Below are positions 18,285-27,800 of a stretch of DNA of 64,000 bases, one piece after another. The notes under the pieces were generated by a model that was not told where the DNA came from, made no database searches, and was given only the letters and a program-made list of their open reading frames with translations. Each line of letters begins with the position of its first letter. Position 1 is the first letter of the stretch. A program made the translations under genes and the position numbers. Source of the stretch: Thalassospira profundimaris (GTDB lineage Bacteria; Pseudomonadota; Alphaproteobacteria; Rhodospirillales; Thalassospiraceae); NCBI RefSeq assembly GCF_003326675.1, contig NZ_JPWF01000005.1:124001-188000 (forward strand). Reading direction: 5' to 3'.

Positions 18285-18316
18285 GGGCGGACAGCGCAGG
18301 TTGTCCGCCCTTTTTT
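18285..18316 (+). terminator. Terminator after cfa
   Basis: Perfect 9-bp stem GGGCGGACA (18285-18293) and TGTCCGCCC (18302-18310), 8-nt loop, followed by six T. It begins 8 bp after the cfa stop. Confidence 0.92.
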
Positions 18317-18398
18317 GTTTTCAAGACACATCGCGCGACGGCCGGGGCGACAGATGTGAAAAACCGATCAATTGGCCACTTTGTCGGGAGGAAACGAC

Positions 18399-18788
18399 AT
18401 GCTTAAAGTGATGGACTGGGATGATATCAAGGCCCCGCATATCGGTGCGGTCGAGGATTATGTAAAGGCGTTAAGCGCCATCGAACTTTCAAGTTGCGAA
18501 CGCGATATGCTGCGTGCCCATGCCAAGGCGCCGGGGCGTGAAATAACCGGGTTGAAGCTGGCCGAAGCGGTTGGTCATTTCGGGTGTCGCATGGGGCACA
18601 AAAAATATGGGCGCTTGGCGGTAAAAATCGCGACTGCGGCCGGATTGCCAGCCTGCCAGACCGATGTCAGTGATTATCTTGCGGCGATCTTTACCCTTGC
18701 CGATGGCGTGCAATCGGATGGTGAAGACTGGAACTGGACAATGCATGAACCGGTTGCCGGGGCCTTAAGGCAGCTTGGTATCGTTTGA
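18399..18788 (+). CDS. Conserved-looking hypothetical protein
   Basis: 129 aa, soluble, no signal peptide. GGGAGGAAAC before the ATG at 18399 makes it a convincing gene. The middle reads REITGLKLAEAVGHFGCRMGHKKYGRLAVKI, which faintly recalls the small helical N-terminal domain found before some HNH-nuclease-like proteins, but no nuclease motif is present. The C-terminus is Trp- and acid-rich (DGEDWNWTMHEPVAGAL). I do not assign a function. It sits between cfa and the AhpD-like/ECF41 pair, with its own promoter space after the cfa terminator. Confidence 0.7.
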   Translation: MLKVMDWDDIKAPHIGAVEDYVKALSAIELSSCERDMLRAHAKAPGREITGLKLAEAVGHFGCRMGHKKYGRLAVKIATAAGLPACQTDVSDYLAAIFTLADGVQSDGEDWNWTMHEPVAGALRQLGIV

Positions 18789-18914
18789 TCGTGCTGCCTT
18801 TGGGCCGTTGAAAGAAAAATCGGAAAAATCGAACGGGCCGTGTAACGCGGTCCGTTTGTGTTTCGTCCTTGTGGGCAGAAGGGAATTGATCCCGTACCCA
18901 GAAGGAGATTTACC

Positions 18915-19349
18915 ATGAGCCGCTTTTCTTTCCCGGATGCGACCCCGAACCTGTTCAAACCGATGTTGGCATTGGCAACCGCACTTGGTGACAACGCCAA
19001 GGTTCCGGTCCTGTTGCGTCACCTGATCGAATGCCGCGTGTCGCAGATCAATCAATGTTCCTATTGCCTGCGCATGCATAGTGACAGCTTTGCCAAGGAT
19101 GGTGGCGATCAGACAAAACTGACCATGTTGGCAGTCTGGCGTGCAGCAAAGGATTTTGACGATGCCGAACGCGCCGCACTTGATTGGGCGGAATGCCTGA
19201 CCGGTATTGAAAGTCAGGAACGGATTGCGCAAAGCCATCGTCAGCTTGTCGCGCATTTCGAAACAGATGCGATTTCCGAACTGACCTGCATCATTTCGAC
19301 CATGAATGCCTGGAACCGTTTGGGTATTGCGCAGCATGCGCTTGCGTAA
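18915..19349 (+). CDS. Carboxymuconolactone decarboxylase / AhpD-like protein
   Basis: 144 aa, all-helical AhpD/CMD fold. INQCSYCLRMHSDSFAK carries the CxxC pair (Cys48, Cys51) and His55, the arrangement of AhpD-like peroxidase partners, so a thiol-redox or peroxide role is more likely than true decarboxylase activity. GAAGGAGATTTACC before the ATG at 18915 fixes the start. The next gene is an ECF41 sigma factor; CMD-domain genes beside ECF41 genes are a known, conserved association and are usual targets of that sigma factor. Confidence 0.9.
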   Translation: MSRFSFPDATPNLFKPMLALATALGDNAKVPVLLRHLIECRVSQINQCSYCLRMHSDSFAKDGGDQTKLTMLAVWRAAKDFDDAERAALDWAECLTGIESQERIAQSHRQLVAHFETDAISELTCIISTMNAWNRLGIAQHALA

Positions 19350-19479
19350 TTCCCCGGGCGGGGGTGACCTCGCCCCTTTGCATCTCCGCCCCCTTTCGGG
19401 CAGGATGACGATTGCCCGAAAATCATATAAGGCGACACAGGAAATTCCTGTGTCGCTTCATGCGTTTGATGGACCTGAT

Positions 19480-20400
19480 ATGCCCAACCAGATTTTTGAA
19501 CAGCTCCGTCCTCGTCTGAATGCATTGGCGTTCCGGATGCTGGGCAGTCATGCCGATGCCGAAGACGCGGTACAGGATGTGTGGCTGCGATGGCAAGAGC
19601 AGGATCATGCCGAAATCAGGGATGCCACCGGCTGGCTGGTGCGGGTTTGCAGCAATATCTGTCTTGATGTTTTGAAATCAGCAAGGCGCCAGCGTGAAAA
19701 CTATGTCGGGAACTGGTTGCCGGAACCCTGGATGCCACCCGAACCACCCAAAGCCGAAACCAACCTGATTGAGCAGGATGGTTTGGGGCAGGCTTATCTT
19801 TTGATGCTGGAACGGTTGTCGCCGGTGGAGCGTGTTGCACTTGTGCTGCACGAAGTTTTTGACTGGGCCCATGATGACATCGCACCCGTCATCGAACGTA
19901 CAAGCAACAACACACGGCAAATCCTGTTTCGGGCACGCAGCAAAATGCAGCGCGAAAGTGATCGGGATGCGACCCCGGTACCCGAAGGCCGGCAATGTGA
20001 ACAGCCAAGGATCGAGGCCTTTATCAAGGCACTTAGTCTTGGTGATATCAGCCAGTTGCTTAGTCAGTTGGCCCCGGACGTGATCCTGCATTCCGATGGC
20101 GGTGGCAAGGCGCAGGCAACGGCCAACCCGCTATTTGGTTCAGACAATGTCGCACGGTTCTTCTTTGGGATATGGGGCAAACGTGACCCGCTTGAACGGG
20201 CATTTCATATCACCATTGACGGGGAATGCTGGCTGTTGATGCAGTCAAATGGTGTTGTCGTTACCGGGATCAGCGCATCGGAACGCGATGGCCGGATCGT
20301 TGATCTGTTTGTTCATCGCAACCCCGACAAGCTGGCGCTGTTTGAAGACGTGATTGCCAATGCGACGGAAATTGATCTGATAAACGAAAAGGCCGGGTGA
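19480..20400 (+). CDS. ECF41-family RNA polymerase sigma factor (SigJ-like)
   Basis: 306 aa. Region 2 (RPRLNALAFRMLGSHADAEDAVQDVW) and region 4 (ERLSPVERVALVLHEVFDWAHDDIAPVI) are followed by a SnoaL-like C-terminal domain of about 130 residues. It has the three ECF41 hallmarks: WLPEP (79-83), DGGGK (206-210) and NPDKL (281-285). In this family the C-terminal domain replaces a separate anti-sigma factor and tunes core polymerase binding. The partner CMD gene lies directly upstream. ATG 19480 gives the family N-terminus; other in-frame starts exist upstream (19306, 19405) and I am not certain. Confidence 0.9.
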   Translation: MPNQIFEQLRPRLNALAFRMLGSHADAEDAVQDVWLRWQEQDHAEIRDATGWLVRVCSNICLDVLKSARRQRENYVGNWLPEPWMPPEPPKAETNLIEQDGLGQAYLLMLERLSPVERVALVLHEVFDWAHDDIAPVIERTSNNTRQILFRARSKMQRESDRDATPVPEGRQCEQPRIEAFIKALSLGDISQLLSQLAPDVILHSDGGGKAQATANPLFGSDNVARFFFGIWGKRDPLERAFHITIDGECWLLMQSNGVVVTGISASERDGRIVDLFVHRNPDKLALFEDVIANATEIDLINEKAG

Positions 20401-20415
20401 AACACCCGGCCTTTT
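20387..20415. terminator. Bidirectional terminator between sigma factor and leuB
   Basis: AAAAGGCCGGGTG (20387-20399) and CACCCGGCCTTTT (20403-20415), a perfect 13-bp stem with a 3-nt loop. It has T runs in both directions and overlaps the sigma factor stop codon. It serves this gene and the converging leu operon. Confidence 0.93.
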
Positions 20416-20439
20416 CAAATTCAGGATCAGATCGAACGA

Positions 20440-21543
20440 TCAGACAAGTTTGTCGAGTTCACTGATCAGTGACTCACCCATGACGGTGGTCGAAACTTTT
20501 GCCATGCCCGGCTGCATGATGTCGCCGGTGCGAAGGCCGCCTTTGAGGACGTTCTGAACAGCGGTTTCGATCATGGTTGCGTCTTCGCCCATATCGAACG
20601 AGTAACGCAGCATCATGGCAAATGACAGGATGGTTGCCAGCGGGTTGGCGATGTCCTGGCCTGCGATGTCCGGTGCCGAACCGTGTACCGGCTCGTAGAG
20701 TGCTTTGCGTTTGCCATCGGCATCCGCTGCACCAAGCGATGCAGACGGAAGCATGCCGAGCGAACCGGTCAGCATGGCAGCGCAATCAGACAGAATGTCG
20801 CCGAACATGTTGGTGGTGACCATCACGTCGAACTGTTTCGGGTTACGAACCAGCTGCATGGATGCGTTATCGACATACATGTGGCTGACTTCGACTTCCG
20901 GGAAGTCCTTGGCAACGCGTTCAACAACTTCGCGCCACAGAACGGTGGATTCCAGAACGTTGGCCTTGTCGACAGAGCACAGACGCTTGTCACGTTTCAT
21001 GGCCATGTCAAAAGCAACGCGTGCGATCCGCTCGACTTCCGGCTCCGAATAAACAAGGGTGTTGTAGCCATAACGAACACCATCGCGTTCTTCAATGCCG
21101 CGCGGCTGGCCGAAATAGATGCCACCGGTCAGTTCGCGCAGGATCATGATATCGAGACCCTTGACGACGTCTTCTTTCAGGGTCGATGCACCAACAAGCG
21201 CATCAAACACCAGTGCCGGACGCAGGTTGGCAAACAGGCCCATTTCCTTGCGGATTTTCAGAAGACCGCGTTCCGGTTTGATATCGAACGGAAGGTTGTC
21301 CCATTTCGGACCACCAACAGCGCCAAGCAGAACGGCATCAGCAGCCATTGCATCAGCAAGGGTTTCGTCGGTCAGCGGGTTGTTATGCGCATCGATCGAC
21401 GCGCCGCCAATCAGACCTTCGGTGACTTCGAAATTCACATCGCGTTTCTTGGCCATCCAGTCCATGACGCGCTGAACCTGACGCATGACTTCCGGGCCAA
21501 TTCCGTCGCCCGGCAGCATCAGTACTTTTTTGGTGGTGGTCAT
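20440..21543 (-). CDS. leuB: 3-isopropylmalate dehydrogenase
   Basis: 367 aa. It oxidises and decarboxylates 3-isopropylmalate with NAD to 2-oxoisocaproate in leucine synthesis. Visible: [11 protein letters not shown] at the N-terminus, [16 protein letters not shown], the basic and Asp-containing metal/substrate site [32 protein letters not shown], and [15 protein letters not shown]. Last gene of leuC-orf-leuD-leuB, after a hairpin. Confidence 0.98.
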   Translation of the reverse strand: MTTTKKVLMLPGDGIGPEVMRQVQRVMDWMAKKRDVNFEVTEGLIGGASIDAHNNPLTDETLADAMAADAVLLGAVGGPKWDNLPFDIKPERGLLKIRKEMGLFANLRPALVFDALVGASTLKEDVVKGLDIMILRELTGGIYFGQPRGIEERDGVRYGYNTLVYSEPEVERIARVAFDMAMKRDKRLCSVDKANVLESTVLWREVVERVAKDFPEVEVSHMYVDNASMQLVRNPKQFDVMVTTNMFGDILSDCAAMLTGSLGMLPSASLGAADADGKRKALYEPVHGSAPDIAGQDIANPLATILSFAMMLRYSFDMGEDATMIETAVQNVLKGGLRTGDIMQPGMAKVSTTVMGESLISELDKLV

Positions 21544-21593
21544 AAAAGAATCCTTCCCAGATATTTTCGGGGCCGCTCACCCCGTAGCGATAG

Positions 21594-21632
21594 AAAAGGG
21601 GCGGCAAACGAAACCGTTCACCGCCCCTTTTT
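21594..21632. terminator. Hairpin with T tract between leuD and leuB
   Basis: AAAAGGGGCGG (21594-21604) and CCGCCCCTTTT (21621-21631), perfect 11-bp stem, 16-nt loop, T-rich on both sides. It lies 4 bp after the leuD stop. Either leuB has its own promoter or this is a partial terminator that lowers leuB expression. Confidence 0.8.
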
Positions 21633-21635
21633 GAA

Positions 21636-22247
21636 TTAGAGCGACAACCAGGGCTGCGACGCAGCGCGCTTGGCTTCGAAAGTGTTGATCGCATCGGCTT
21701 TCTGCAGGGTCAGGCCGATATCGTCGAGACCGTTCAGCAGGCAATGCTTGCGGAATTCTTCGACTTCAAACTTGATGCAGCCGCCGTCCGGACCAGTGAT
21801 TTCCTGTTTTTCAAGGTCAACAGTGACGGTGGCGTTGGCACCGCGTTCTGCATCAGCCATCAGCTTGTCGACATCTTCCTGCGGCAGACGGATCGGAAGG
21901 ATGCCGTTCTTGAAGCAGTTATTATAGAAAATGTCAGCAAAGCTCGGTGCAATCACGCAACGAATGCCGAAATCAAGCAGCGACCAAGGTGCGTGTTCGC
22001 GCGACGAACCACAGCCAAAGTTATCGCCAGATACCAGGATCTGCGCATTGCGATAGGCCGGTTTGTTCAGAACGAAATCAGCGATCTCGTTGCCGTTATC
22101 GTCGTAACGCATCTCATCAAACAGGTTCTTGCCAAGGCCCGAACGTTTGATGGTCTTGAGGAACTGTTTGGGGATGATCATGTCGGTATCGACATTGATC
22201 ATCGGCAGCGGTGCTGCAACACCGGTGAGCTTGGTGAATTTATCCAT
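21636..22247 (-). CDS. leuD: 3-isopropylmalate dehydratase small subunit
   Basis: 203 aa. With LeuC it isomerises 2-isopropylmalate to 3-isopropylmalate. Typical N-terminus [30 protein letters not shown], then [14 protein letters not shown], the substrate-specificity loop region, and [21 protein letters not shown]. It follows the 62 aa ORF by 4 bp. Confidence 0.98.
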   Translation of the reverse strand: MDKFTKLTGVAAPLPMINVDTDMIIPKQFLKTIKRSGLGKNLFDEMRYDDNGNEIADFVLNKPAYRNAQILVSGDNFGCGSSREHAPWSLLDFGIRCVIAPSFADIFYNNCFKNGILPIRLPQEDVDKLMADAERGANATVTVDLEKQEITGPDGGCIKFEVEEFRKHCLLNGLDDIGLTLQKADAINTFEAKRAASQPWLSL

Positions 22248-22251
22248 TATC

Positions 22252-22440
22252 TTATCCCTTGCTTCCAGTTTCCCAGGCCAGGCCCAGTGCTTCGATCAAT
22301 TCTTCGGTGGCATCAAGCTCCTGCGCGACAAAATCGGGAAGGTTGATCCCGGTCAGCTGCGGCAGAAGTTGCTCAAGCACGGCGGCACGTCCCAGACGCG
22401 GGGCGCTTTCGCGGAAATTGATGAATGCACTGTCGGCCAT
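22252..22440 (-). CDS. Small protein encoded between leuC and leuD
   Basis: 62 aa, soluble, helical, mildly acidic, with many Leu, Glu and Ala ([32 protein letters not shown]). It sits 11 bp after leuC and 4 bp before leuD in the same direction, so it is almost certainly co-translated with them. I recognise no domain. It could be a small partner of isopropylmalate isomerase or an unrelated passenger. Confidence 0.6.
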   Translation of the reverse strand: MADSAFINFRESAPRLGRAAVLEQLLPQLTGINLPDFVAQELDATEELIEALGLAWETGSKG

Positions 22441-22451
22441 GGGTACTGTCC

Positions 22452-23858
22452 TTAACCGAGTTTGCGAATGTCGGTCAGATGACCGGTGATAGCAGCGGCT
22501 GCTGCCATGGCCGGGCTGACGAGGTGGGTACGACCACCACGGCCCTGACGGCCTTCGAAGTTACGGTTCGAGGTCGAAGCGCAACGCTCGCCCGGGGCCA
22601 GACGGTCCGGGTTCATCGCAAGACACATCGAGCAGCCCGGCTCGCGCCAGTCAAAGCCTGCTTCGATGAAGATTTCATGCAGACCTTCGGCTTCGGCCTG
22701 TTCCTTGACCAGACCGGAACCCGGAACGATCATGGCGTTTACCGATGCGGAAACCTTGCGGCCTTTGGCGACTTCGGCAACAGCACGAAGGTCTTCGATA
22801 CGACCGTTGGTGCAAGAACCGATAAAGACGCGGTCGATCTTGATTTCCTCGATCGGGGTGCCGGCAACCAGACCCATATATTCGAGCGAACGGGCGATGG
22901 CCTTCTGCTTGCCCGGATCCTTTGCATCGGTCGGTGCCGGAACAACACCGGTAACCGGAACGACGTCTTCCGGGCTGGTACCCCAGGTAACCTGCGGGAC
23001 AATGTCGGCTGCATTGATTTCGACGATTTTGTCGTAATGTGCGCCTTCGTCAGATGGCAGGGTTTTCCAGTATTCAACAGCCTGTTCGTATGCCGCACCC
23101 TTGGGTGCCATCGGACGGCCTTTGATATATTCAAAGGTTTTCTCGTCCGGTGCGATCAGGCCTGCGCGTGCGCCGCCTTCGATCGACATGTTACAGACAG
23201 TCATACGGCCTTCGACCGACAGTGAACGGATGGCAGAGCCCGCATATTCGATGACATAGCCGGTGCCACCAGCCGTACCGATACGACCGATAATGGCAAG
23301 GGTGATGTCCTTGGCGGTAACGCCCGGATGCAGATCGCCTTCAACCTTGACCAGCATGTTTTTCGCTGGTTTCTGAACAAGGGTCTGGGTTGCCAGAACA
23401 TGTTCAACTTCGGACGTGCCGATACCGAATGCCAGTGCGCCAAATGCGCCATGGGTAGAGGTGTGCGAGTCACCGCAAACCATGGTCACGCCGGGAAGGG
23501 TAAAGCCTTCTTCCGGACCGACGATGTGAACGATGCCCTGACGCAGGTCGTTCATCGGGAAATAATGGATGCCGGTTTCGCGGGCGTTCTGGTCAAGGGT
23601 TTCAACCTGAATGCGGCTGTCTTCTTCCTTGATGCCCTCGGTGCGATCAGAGGTCGGGACGTTATGGTCCGGAACCGCAAGGGTCAGCTCGGGGTGGCGC
23701 ACTTTGCGGCCGGAATTACGAAGACCTTCAAATGCCTGCGGGCTGGTTACTTCGTGGACGAGATGACGGTCAATATACAGCAGGCAGGTGCCATCATCCT
23801 GCGTATCGACCACATGACTTTCCCAAATCTTGTCAAAAAGGGTTTTAGGTTGACCCAT
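22452..23858 (-). CDS. leuC: 3-isopropylmalate dehydratase large subunit
   Basis: 468 aa aconitase-family protein with a [4Fe-4S] cluster: first Cys in [14 protein letters not shown], the other two in [38 protein letters not shown] precedes. First gene of the leu operon. I start at [12 protein letters not shown] (23858), directly after GAGGAGG; the frame extends to 23900 but without a better ribosome site. Confidence 0.98.
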   Translation of the reverse strand: MGQPKTLFDKIWESHVVDTQDDGTCLLYIDRHLVHEVTSPQAFEGLRNSGRKVRHPELTLAVPDHNVPTSDRTEGIKEEDSRIQVETLDQNARETGIHYFPMNDLRQGIVHIVGPEEGFTLPGVTMVCGDSHTSTHGAFGALAFGIGTSEVEHVLATQTLVQKPAKNMLVKVEGDLHPGVTAKDITLAIIGRIGTAGGTGYVIEYAGSAIRSLSVEGRMTVCNMSIEGGARAGLIAPDEKTFEYIKGRPMAPKGAAYEQAVEYWKTLPSDEGAHYDKIVEINAADIVPQVTWGTSPEDVVPVTGVVPAPTDAKDPGKQKAIARSLEYMGLVAGTPIEEIKIDRVFIGSCTNGRIEDLRAVAEVAKGRKVSASVNAMIVPGSGLVKEQAEAEGLHEIFIEAGFDWREPGCSMCLAMNPDRLAPGERCASTSNRNFEGRQGRGGRTHLVSPAMAAAAAITGHLTDIRKLG

Positions 23859-24512
23859 CTCGACCTCCTCATAAAACATCGATCTTTTGAGCAGCTGCAA
23901 TCGTGCCGTCTTTGTGGTTCGGATATTGACGAAGAGGGTGACAAGTCAGATTGCCGGTTTCGGCCGAGGACTTGGCGTTTTCTCCGACGCAACCGGTTTG
24001 ACCCGATTTGCGAAATTTTATTATCCAGAACCACGCGGGTTTGATTGTTTGTGCCGCGGGAGTGCCTTTATACACCGCAGCCTTTAAATCGCAAGGCGCA
24101 GAGCGCGTGTTTTTCCCGGTTTTACATCCTGAAATTGAGTTTGGAAAAATACAGCACCCCAGAGTAGCCAAAACACCCGAATTCAATATAGGTTAGGGAT
24201 ATCTGATATAAAAAAAGCTGATCAAATAATGTGACGGTTTCTGCGGTTTCTGTTTATCAGCCCGGTTTTCCAGCGATTCGCTATAATGCAACTTATGAGT
24301 GTTCTTTTGGCGTCTTGATCGCTAGAGTTTGAGGTCGCTCGGTGCAGGAAGCCAGACCCGGCTGCGTCAATGCAATCTATTGCATGGCTGCAATAGGGAA
24401 ATACAACTTAAGCTTTGCTTTTTTCGATTTAATACTTAAGTCGCAATAATTTCGGTCATGTCGTGTGTGCGGTTGCTGTGGAACGGTATGGCCAAAAGCA
24501 AAGGAGCAGGTT
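23859..24512. other. Long intergenic region upstream of leuC
   Basis: 654 bp between the leu operon and a divergent methyltransferase gene. No convincing ORF on either strand, and no obvious Leu-rich leader peptide followed by an attenuator. The part 24180-24460 is markedly AT-rich, compatible with promoters. It could contain a small RNA, but nothing in it identifies one. Confidence 0.4.
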
Positions 24513-25292
24513 GTGACTGTTAATCCTGAAAACTACTCCGCCCAATATCGTCAGTTTGAAAATGAAAGAACCCGTCCGGTTCGTGATTTGCTGGCTGCCG
24601 TAACGCTTAGGAATGTCGAACACGCGATGGATCTGGGATGCGGCCCGGGTAATTCGACCGAAGTGATGTCGGTGCAGTACCCGGATGCGGTGATTTCGGG
24701 TATTGATGCTTCTCCCGATATGATCGAAGCTGCGCGCAAACGATTGCCCGACCTTCGATTTGATGTTTGTGATATCGCCGGGTGGGCGCCGGAACAGGCA
24801 TATGACCTTGTTCTTGCCAACGCGTCATTGCAGTGGTTGGCTGATCACGAAATCCTGTTTCCAAGTTTGATTTCAAAGGTCAGATCAGGCGGATGTTTGG
24901 CTGTTCAGCTTCCCGATAATCTTGATGAACCGGCACATCATCTTTTGCGTGAACTTGCGACGAACGGACCCTGGGTGTCAAAGCTTTCAGGTGTAAAGCG
25001 CACCCCGCGTCTGTCCGCGAACCGGTATTATGAAATATTGGCGTCGCACTGCGCAAAAATCGACATGTGGCGGACAACCTATTTCCATGTGTTAAAGGGT
25101 GGCAGTGATGCGGTGGTGGAATGGTTCAAGGGCAGTGCCTTGCGTCCGTTCCTGTCAGCATTGAATAGGACGGAACAGGAAGACTTTCTGGCGCAATACC
25201 GCAAAGAGATCGCAATTCATTATCCGGCCTTTGAGGACGGAACGGTTTTGTTGCCATTTCCCCGGTTGTTCATCGTTGCACAGGGCGGCTAG
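24513..25292 (+). CDS. SAM-dependent methyltransferase, trans-aconitate 2-methyltransferase-like
   Basis: 259 aa, class I Rossmann methyltransferase: AMDLGCGPGNSTEVM (motif I), ISGIDASPDMIEAARKRLP, and DLVLANASLQWLADH. The sequence and overall plan match the Tam family, which methylates trans-aconitate. I choose GTG 24513 because AAGGAG lies 8 nt upstream; an earlier in-frame start at 24465 is unsupported. A second, minus-strand copy of this family is at 47.6-48.4 kb; the two share motif layout but are clearly diverged. Confidence 0.82.
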   Translation: MTVNPENYSAQYRQFENERTRPVRDLLAAVTLRNVEHAMDLGCGPGNSTEVMSVQYPDAVISGIDASPDMIEAARKRLPDLRFDVCDIAGWAPEQAYDLVLANASLQWLADHEILFPSLISKVRSGGCLAVQLPDNLDEPAHHLLRELATNGPWVSKLSGVKRTPRLSANRYYEILASHCAKIDMWRTTYFHVLKGGSDAVVEWFKGSALRPFLSALNRTEQEDFLAQYRKEIAIHYPAFEDGTVLLPFPRLFIVAQGG

Positions 25293-25330
25293 GCCATGGC
25301 CAGAAGCGAACACAATTAAAATCGAGCAAA

Positions 25331-25361
25331 AGAAAACGGGCCCACCCGAAGGTGAGCCCGT
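25331..25361 (-). terminator. Terminator after rplS
   Basis: ACGGGCCCACC (25336-25346) and GGTGAGCCCGT (25351-25361) pair with one mismatch around CGAA; the minus strand continues with TTTTCTTTT. It ends the ffh-rpsP-rimM-trmD-rplS cluster. Confidence 0.88.
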
Positions 25362-25391
25362 CTTCATTCTGATGCTCAGATCAGCGAAGAA

Positions 25392-25796
25392 TTACTTCTT
25401 CGCGCGTTCTGCTGCGGTCAGTTTGCCTTTGTGGCCAGTGGTCTGCTCGGCGATACGTGCAGACTTACCGGTACGACCACGCAGGTAGTACAGTTTCGCG
25501 CGACGTACGTCACCGCGGCGAACGACTTCGATCTTGTCGATGGCCGGGGAGTACGACTGGAAGATACGCTCAACGCCTTCGCCCGACGCAATTTTACGTA
25601 CGGTGAAGGAAGAGTTCAGGCCGCGGTTTTTCTTGGCGATGCAAACGCCTTCAAACTGCTGGATACGCTCACGGGTACCTTCAACGACTTTCAGGTGTAC
25701 ACGAACGGTATCACCTGCGTCGAATTCCGGTACTTCACGCTGTGCCGCGATTTTGTCGAGCTGCTCATTTTCGAGCTGCTGGATGATGTTGGTCAT
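25392..25796 (-). CDS. rplS: 50S ribosomal protein L19
   Basis: 134 aa. Recognised by [35 protein letters not shown] and [52 protein letters not shown]. It sits at the 30S-50S interface. A short Lys/Ala-rich C-terminal tail extends past the conserved core. It lies 3 bp after trmD. Confidence 0.99.
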   Translation of the reverse strand: MTNIIQQLENEQLDKIAAQREVPEFDAGDTVRVHLKVVEGTRERIQQFEGVCIAKKNRGLNSSFTVRKIASGEGVERIFQSYSPAIDKIEVVRRGDVRRAKLYYLRGRTGKSARIAEQTTGHKGKLTAAERAKK

Positions 25797-25799
25797 GGT

Positions 25800-26516
25800 T
25801 TAACCCTCTTTGATGTTCCCGCTTGCGACATACTGGTCCCAAAGGTCCGGGCGTCGCTCACGAGTAATTTCTTCTGCCTGTGCATGCCGCCAGGCTTGTA
25901 CCTTGGCATGATGTCCGGAAAGCAAGATCTCCGGCACGTCACGCCCGTTCCAATTGGCCGGGCGCGTGTAATGCGGATATTCAAGCAACCCGGTTTCAAA
26001 GCTTTCCTCGTCGACGGACTCGGTCTTGTTGACCGTCCCCTCGATGAGGCGAATGCACGATTCAATCAGGACCATGGCCGGCAATTCGCCGCCCATGAGG
26101 ATGTAATCACCGATGCTGATTTCCTCGGCCTGATGTTCATCCAGAACCCGTTGGTCGATACCTTCGTAACGACCGCAAAGCAGGATGGCACCAGGACCAG
26201 CTGCCAATTCGCGGCAACGTTTCTGGTTCAGCACTTTTCCCCGCGGGCTGAGATAAATCAGCGGCAAGTGCGGTGCATCTGCACGCAATTCACGCAGGGC
26301 GGCGTCGACAATATCCGGACGCATGACCATACCGGCCCCGCCCCCGAAAGGATTGTCGTCAACAGTGCGGTGGCGGTCGGTTGCATGATCACGGATGTCT
26401 TTGACATCAAGCGACCAGATCCCGTTCTCAAGCGCACGGCCAGCCAGAGACTGTCCAAGCACGCCCGGAAACATTTCCGGGAACAGGGTTGCAACTTTTG
26501 CCTGCCACACAGACAT
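25800..26516 (-). CDS. trmD: tRNA (guanine-N1)-methyltransferase
   Basis: 238 aa SPOUT-class enzyme forming m1G37 in tRNAs, which prevents frameshifting. Trefoil-knot motifs: [44 protein letters not shown]. The usual rimM-trmD-rplS order is kept, with 3-bp gaps on both sides. Confidence 0.98.
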   Translation of the reverse strand: MSVWQAKVATLFPEMFPGVLGQSLAGRALENGIWSLDVKDIRDHATDRHRTVDDNPFGGGAGMVMRPDIVDAALRELRADAPHLPLIYLSPRGKVLNQKRCRELAAGPGAILLCGRYEGIDQRVLDEHQAEEISIGDYILMGGELPAMVLIESCIRLIEGTVNKTESVDEESFETGLLEYPHYTRPANWNGRDVPEILLSGHHAKVQAWRHAQAEEITRERRPDLWDQYVASGNIKEG

Positions 26517-26519
26517 CGA

Positions 26520-27194
26520 TCAGGCCTCCTTTCCGCTGCCGGTCGCGGTTTCCGCGCCTACTGCATCGGCAGTGACGGCATCAGAATCGCGGTCGGCCTG
26601 AGAGTCCTTGCGGGATTTGTTCGGACGACGGCTGCGATTGCCGGGTCCATCTTCATCCTGAAGGAGCCCCTCGGGCGGATTTACCACCAGCCTGCGTTCC
26701 GAAAGCACCACATCGGGAACAACTTCCTTGGTAAACGGAAGAACGACAACCTTGCCCCGGACTTCTTCCAGCGCGACTTCGATTACGTCGCCTGCGCCAA
26801 AATCAGCCACACCACGTACGGTCCCGAACAGCGATCCATCAATGTGGAAAGCCTTCAGACCGACAAGGTCGGCAAGATAGAATTCGTCGTCATCTTCCGT
26901 TTCCGGCAGTGCCGTCCGCGGTACATGAAGCTTGGTTCCCCGCAGCCGTTCGGCAGCGTCCCGGTCGTCCACACCTTCGATCTTGGCGATCAGCTGGTCG
27001 CGGACATGTCCGACAGGAGAGAGCTTGTATTTCACATGCCCCTTGGCGTCGAACAACGGGCCGTAACCGACAAGGTTATCCGGGTCGACGGTATAGCTTT
27101 TGACGCGCACGGCACCACGCACCCCGTGCGGGGCGGTGATCATGCCGACGCAGACATAAGCTTCGTCGTTTTTGGATTTGCGGGTATCAGCCAT
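26520..27194 (-). CDS. rimM: Ribosome maturation factor RimM
   Basis: 224 aa. N-terminal RimM domain (CVGMITAPHGVRGAVRVKSYT) and PRC-barrel C-terminal domain (YLADLVGLKAFHIDGSLFGTVRGVADFGAGDVIEV, LPFTKEVVPDVVL). Assists 30S head assembly with S19. The last about 45 residues are a low-complexity basic/acidic tail (RSRRPNKSRKDSQADRDSD) beyond the normal family length of about 175. Confidence 0.97.
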   Translation of the reverse strand: MADTRKSKNDEAYVCVGMITAPHGVRGAVRVKSYTVDPDNLVGYGPLFDAKGHVKYKLSPVGHVRDQLIAKIEGVDDRDAAERLRGTKLHVPRTALPETEDDDEFYLADLVGLKAFHIDGSLFGTVRGVADFGAGDVIEVALEEVRGKVVVLPFTKEVVPDVVLSERRLVVNPPEGLLQDEDGPGNRSRRPNKSRKDSQADRDSDAVTADAVGAETATGSGKEA

Positions 27195-27242
27195 TTCGGT
27201 TCACAAGTTTTTGGTATCTGATCAAAGCGTGCGTTCAGCGAA

Positions 27243-27653
27243 TTACTCGCCAGCAGCTTCTTCAGCAGGTGCTGCTGCTTCGGCAGCGGCTTCCGCAGCA
27301 GCGGCAGCAGCAGCTTCAGCTTTCTCAGCTTTCTCGCGAAGACGTTCCTGAGCTTTTGCTTTCGGAGCGGATTTCTTCGACTGCTCGGTCGGTTTGAACG
27401 CGTCAGCAAGGCCAGCCTTGCCGAGGAAACGTGCAACACGATCGGTCGGCTGTGCGCCAACAGAAAGCCAATATTTAATGCGTTCTTCTTTGAAGGTAAC
27501 GCGGTTGCCGGCATCCTTCGGGAGCATCGGATCATAGGTACCGACTTTCTCGATGAAGCTGCCGTCACGCGGAGCACGAGCGTCAGAGACTACGATACGG
27601 TAGTACGGACGCTTCTTGGCACCGCCACGGGAAAGACGAATCTTGACAGCCAT
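27243..27653 (-). CDS. rpsP: 30S ribosomal protein S16
   Basis: 136 aa; the first 80 residues are standard S16 ([29 protein letters not shown], then [11 protein letters not shown]). The remainder is an Ala/Glu/Lys-rich tail, a common alphaproteobacterial extension of no known function. The tail DNA is repetitive (GCA/GCT-type codons), so it may vary in length between strains. Confidence 0.98.
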   Translation of the reverse strand: MAVKIRLSRGGAKKRPYYRIVVSDARAPRDGSFIEKVGTYDPMLPKDAGNRVTFKEERIKYWLSVGAQPTDRVARFLGKAGLADAFKPTEQSKKSAPKAKAQERLREKAEKAEAAAAAAAEAAAEAAAPAEEAAGE

Positions 27654-27800
27654 TCGGATAAGTTCCTTTCAGCTTGGGTTTGTAGTCTTAAATCACGGCC
27701 CCTTGGGGCCTATTCGCTTAGTCTTGTAGTCATCGGTCTTGCGACCGTTTTGGTTCCTAAGAGGAATTCTTGAGAACCCGTTTAAGAACCTGGGATCTGG

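Noticed and set aside
23859..24512. Leucine attenuator with leader peptide upstream of leuC
   Set aside because: No short ORF with Leu codons followed by a terminator was found in the 654-bp region.
25431..27221. 596-codon plus-strand frame antisense to rplS, trmD and rimM
   Set aside because: It lies wholly on the opposite strand of well-identified ribosomal genes; long antisense frames are expected in GC-rich DNA.
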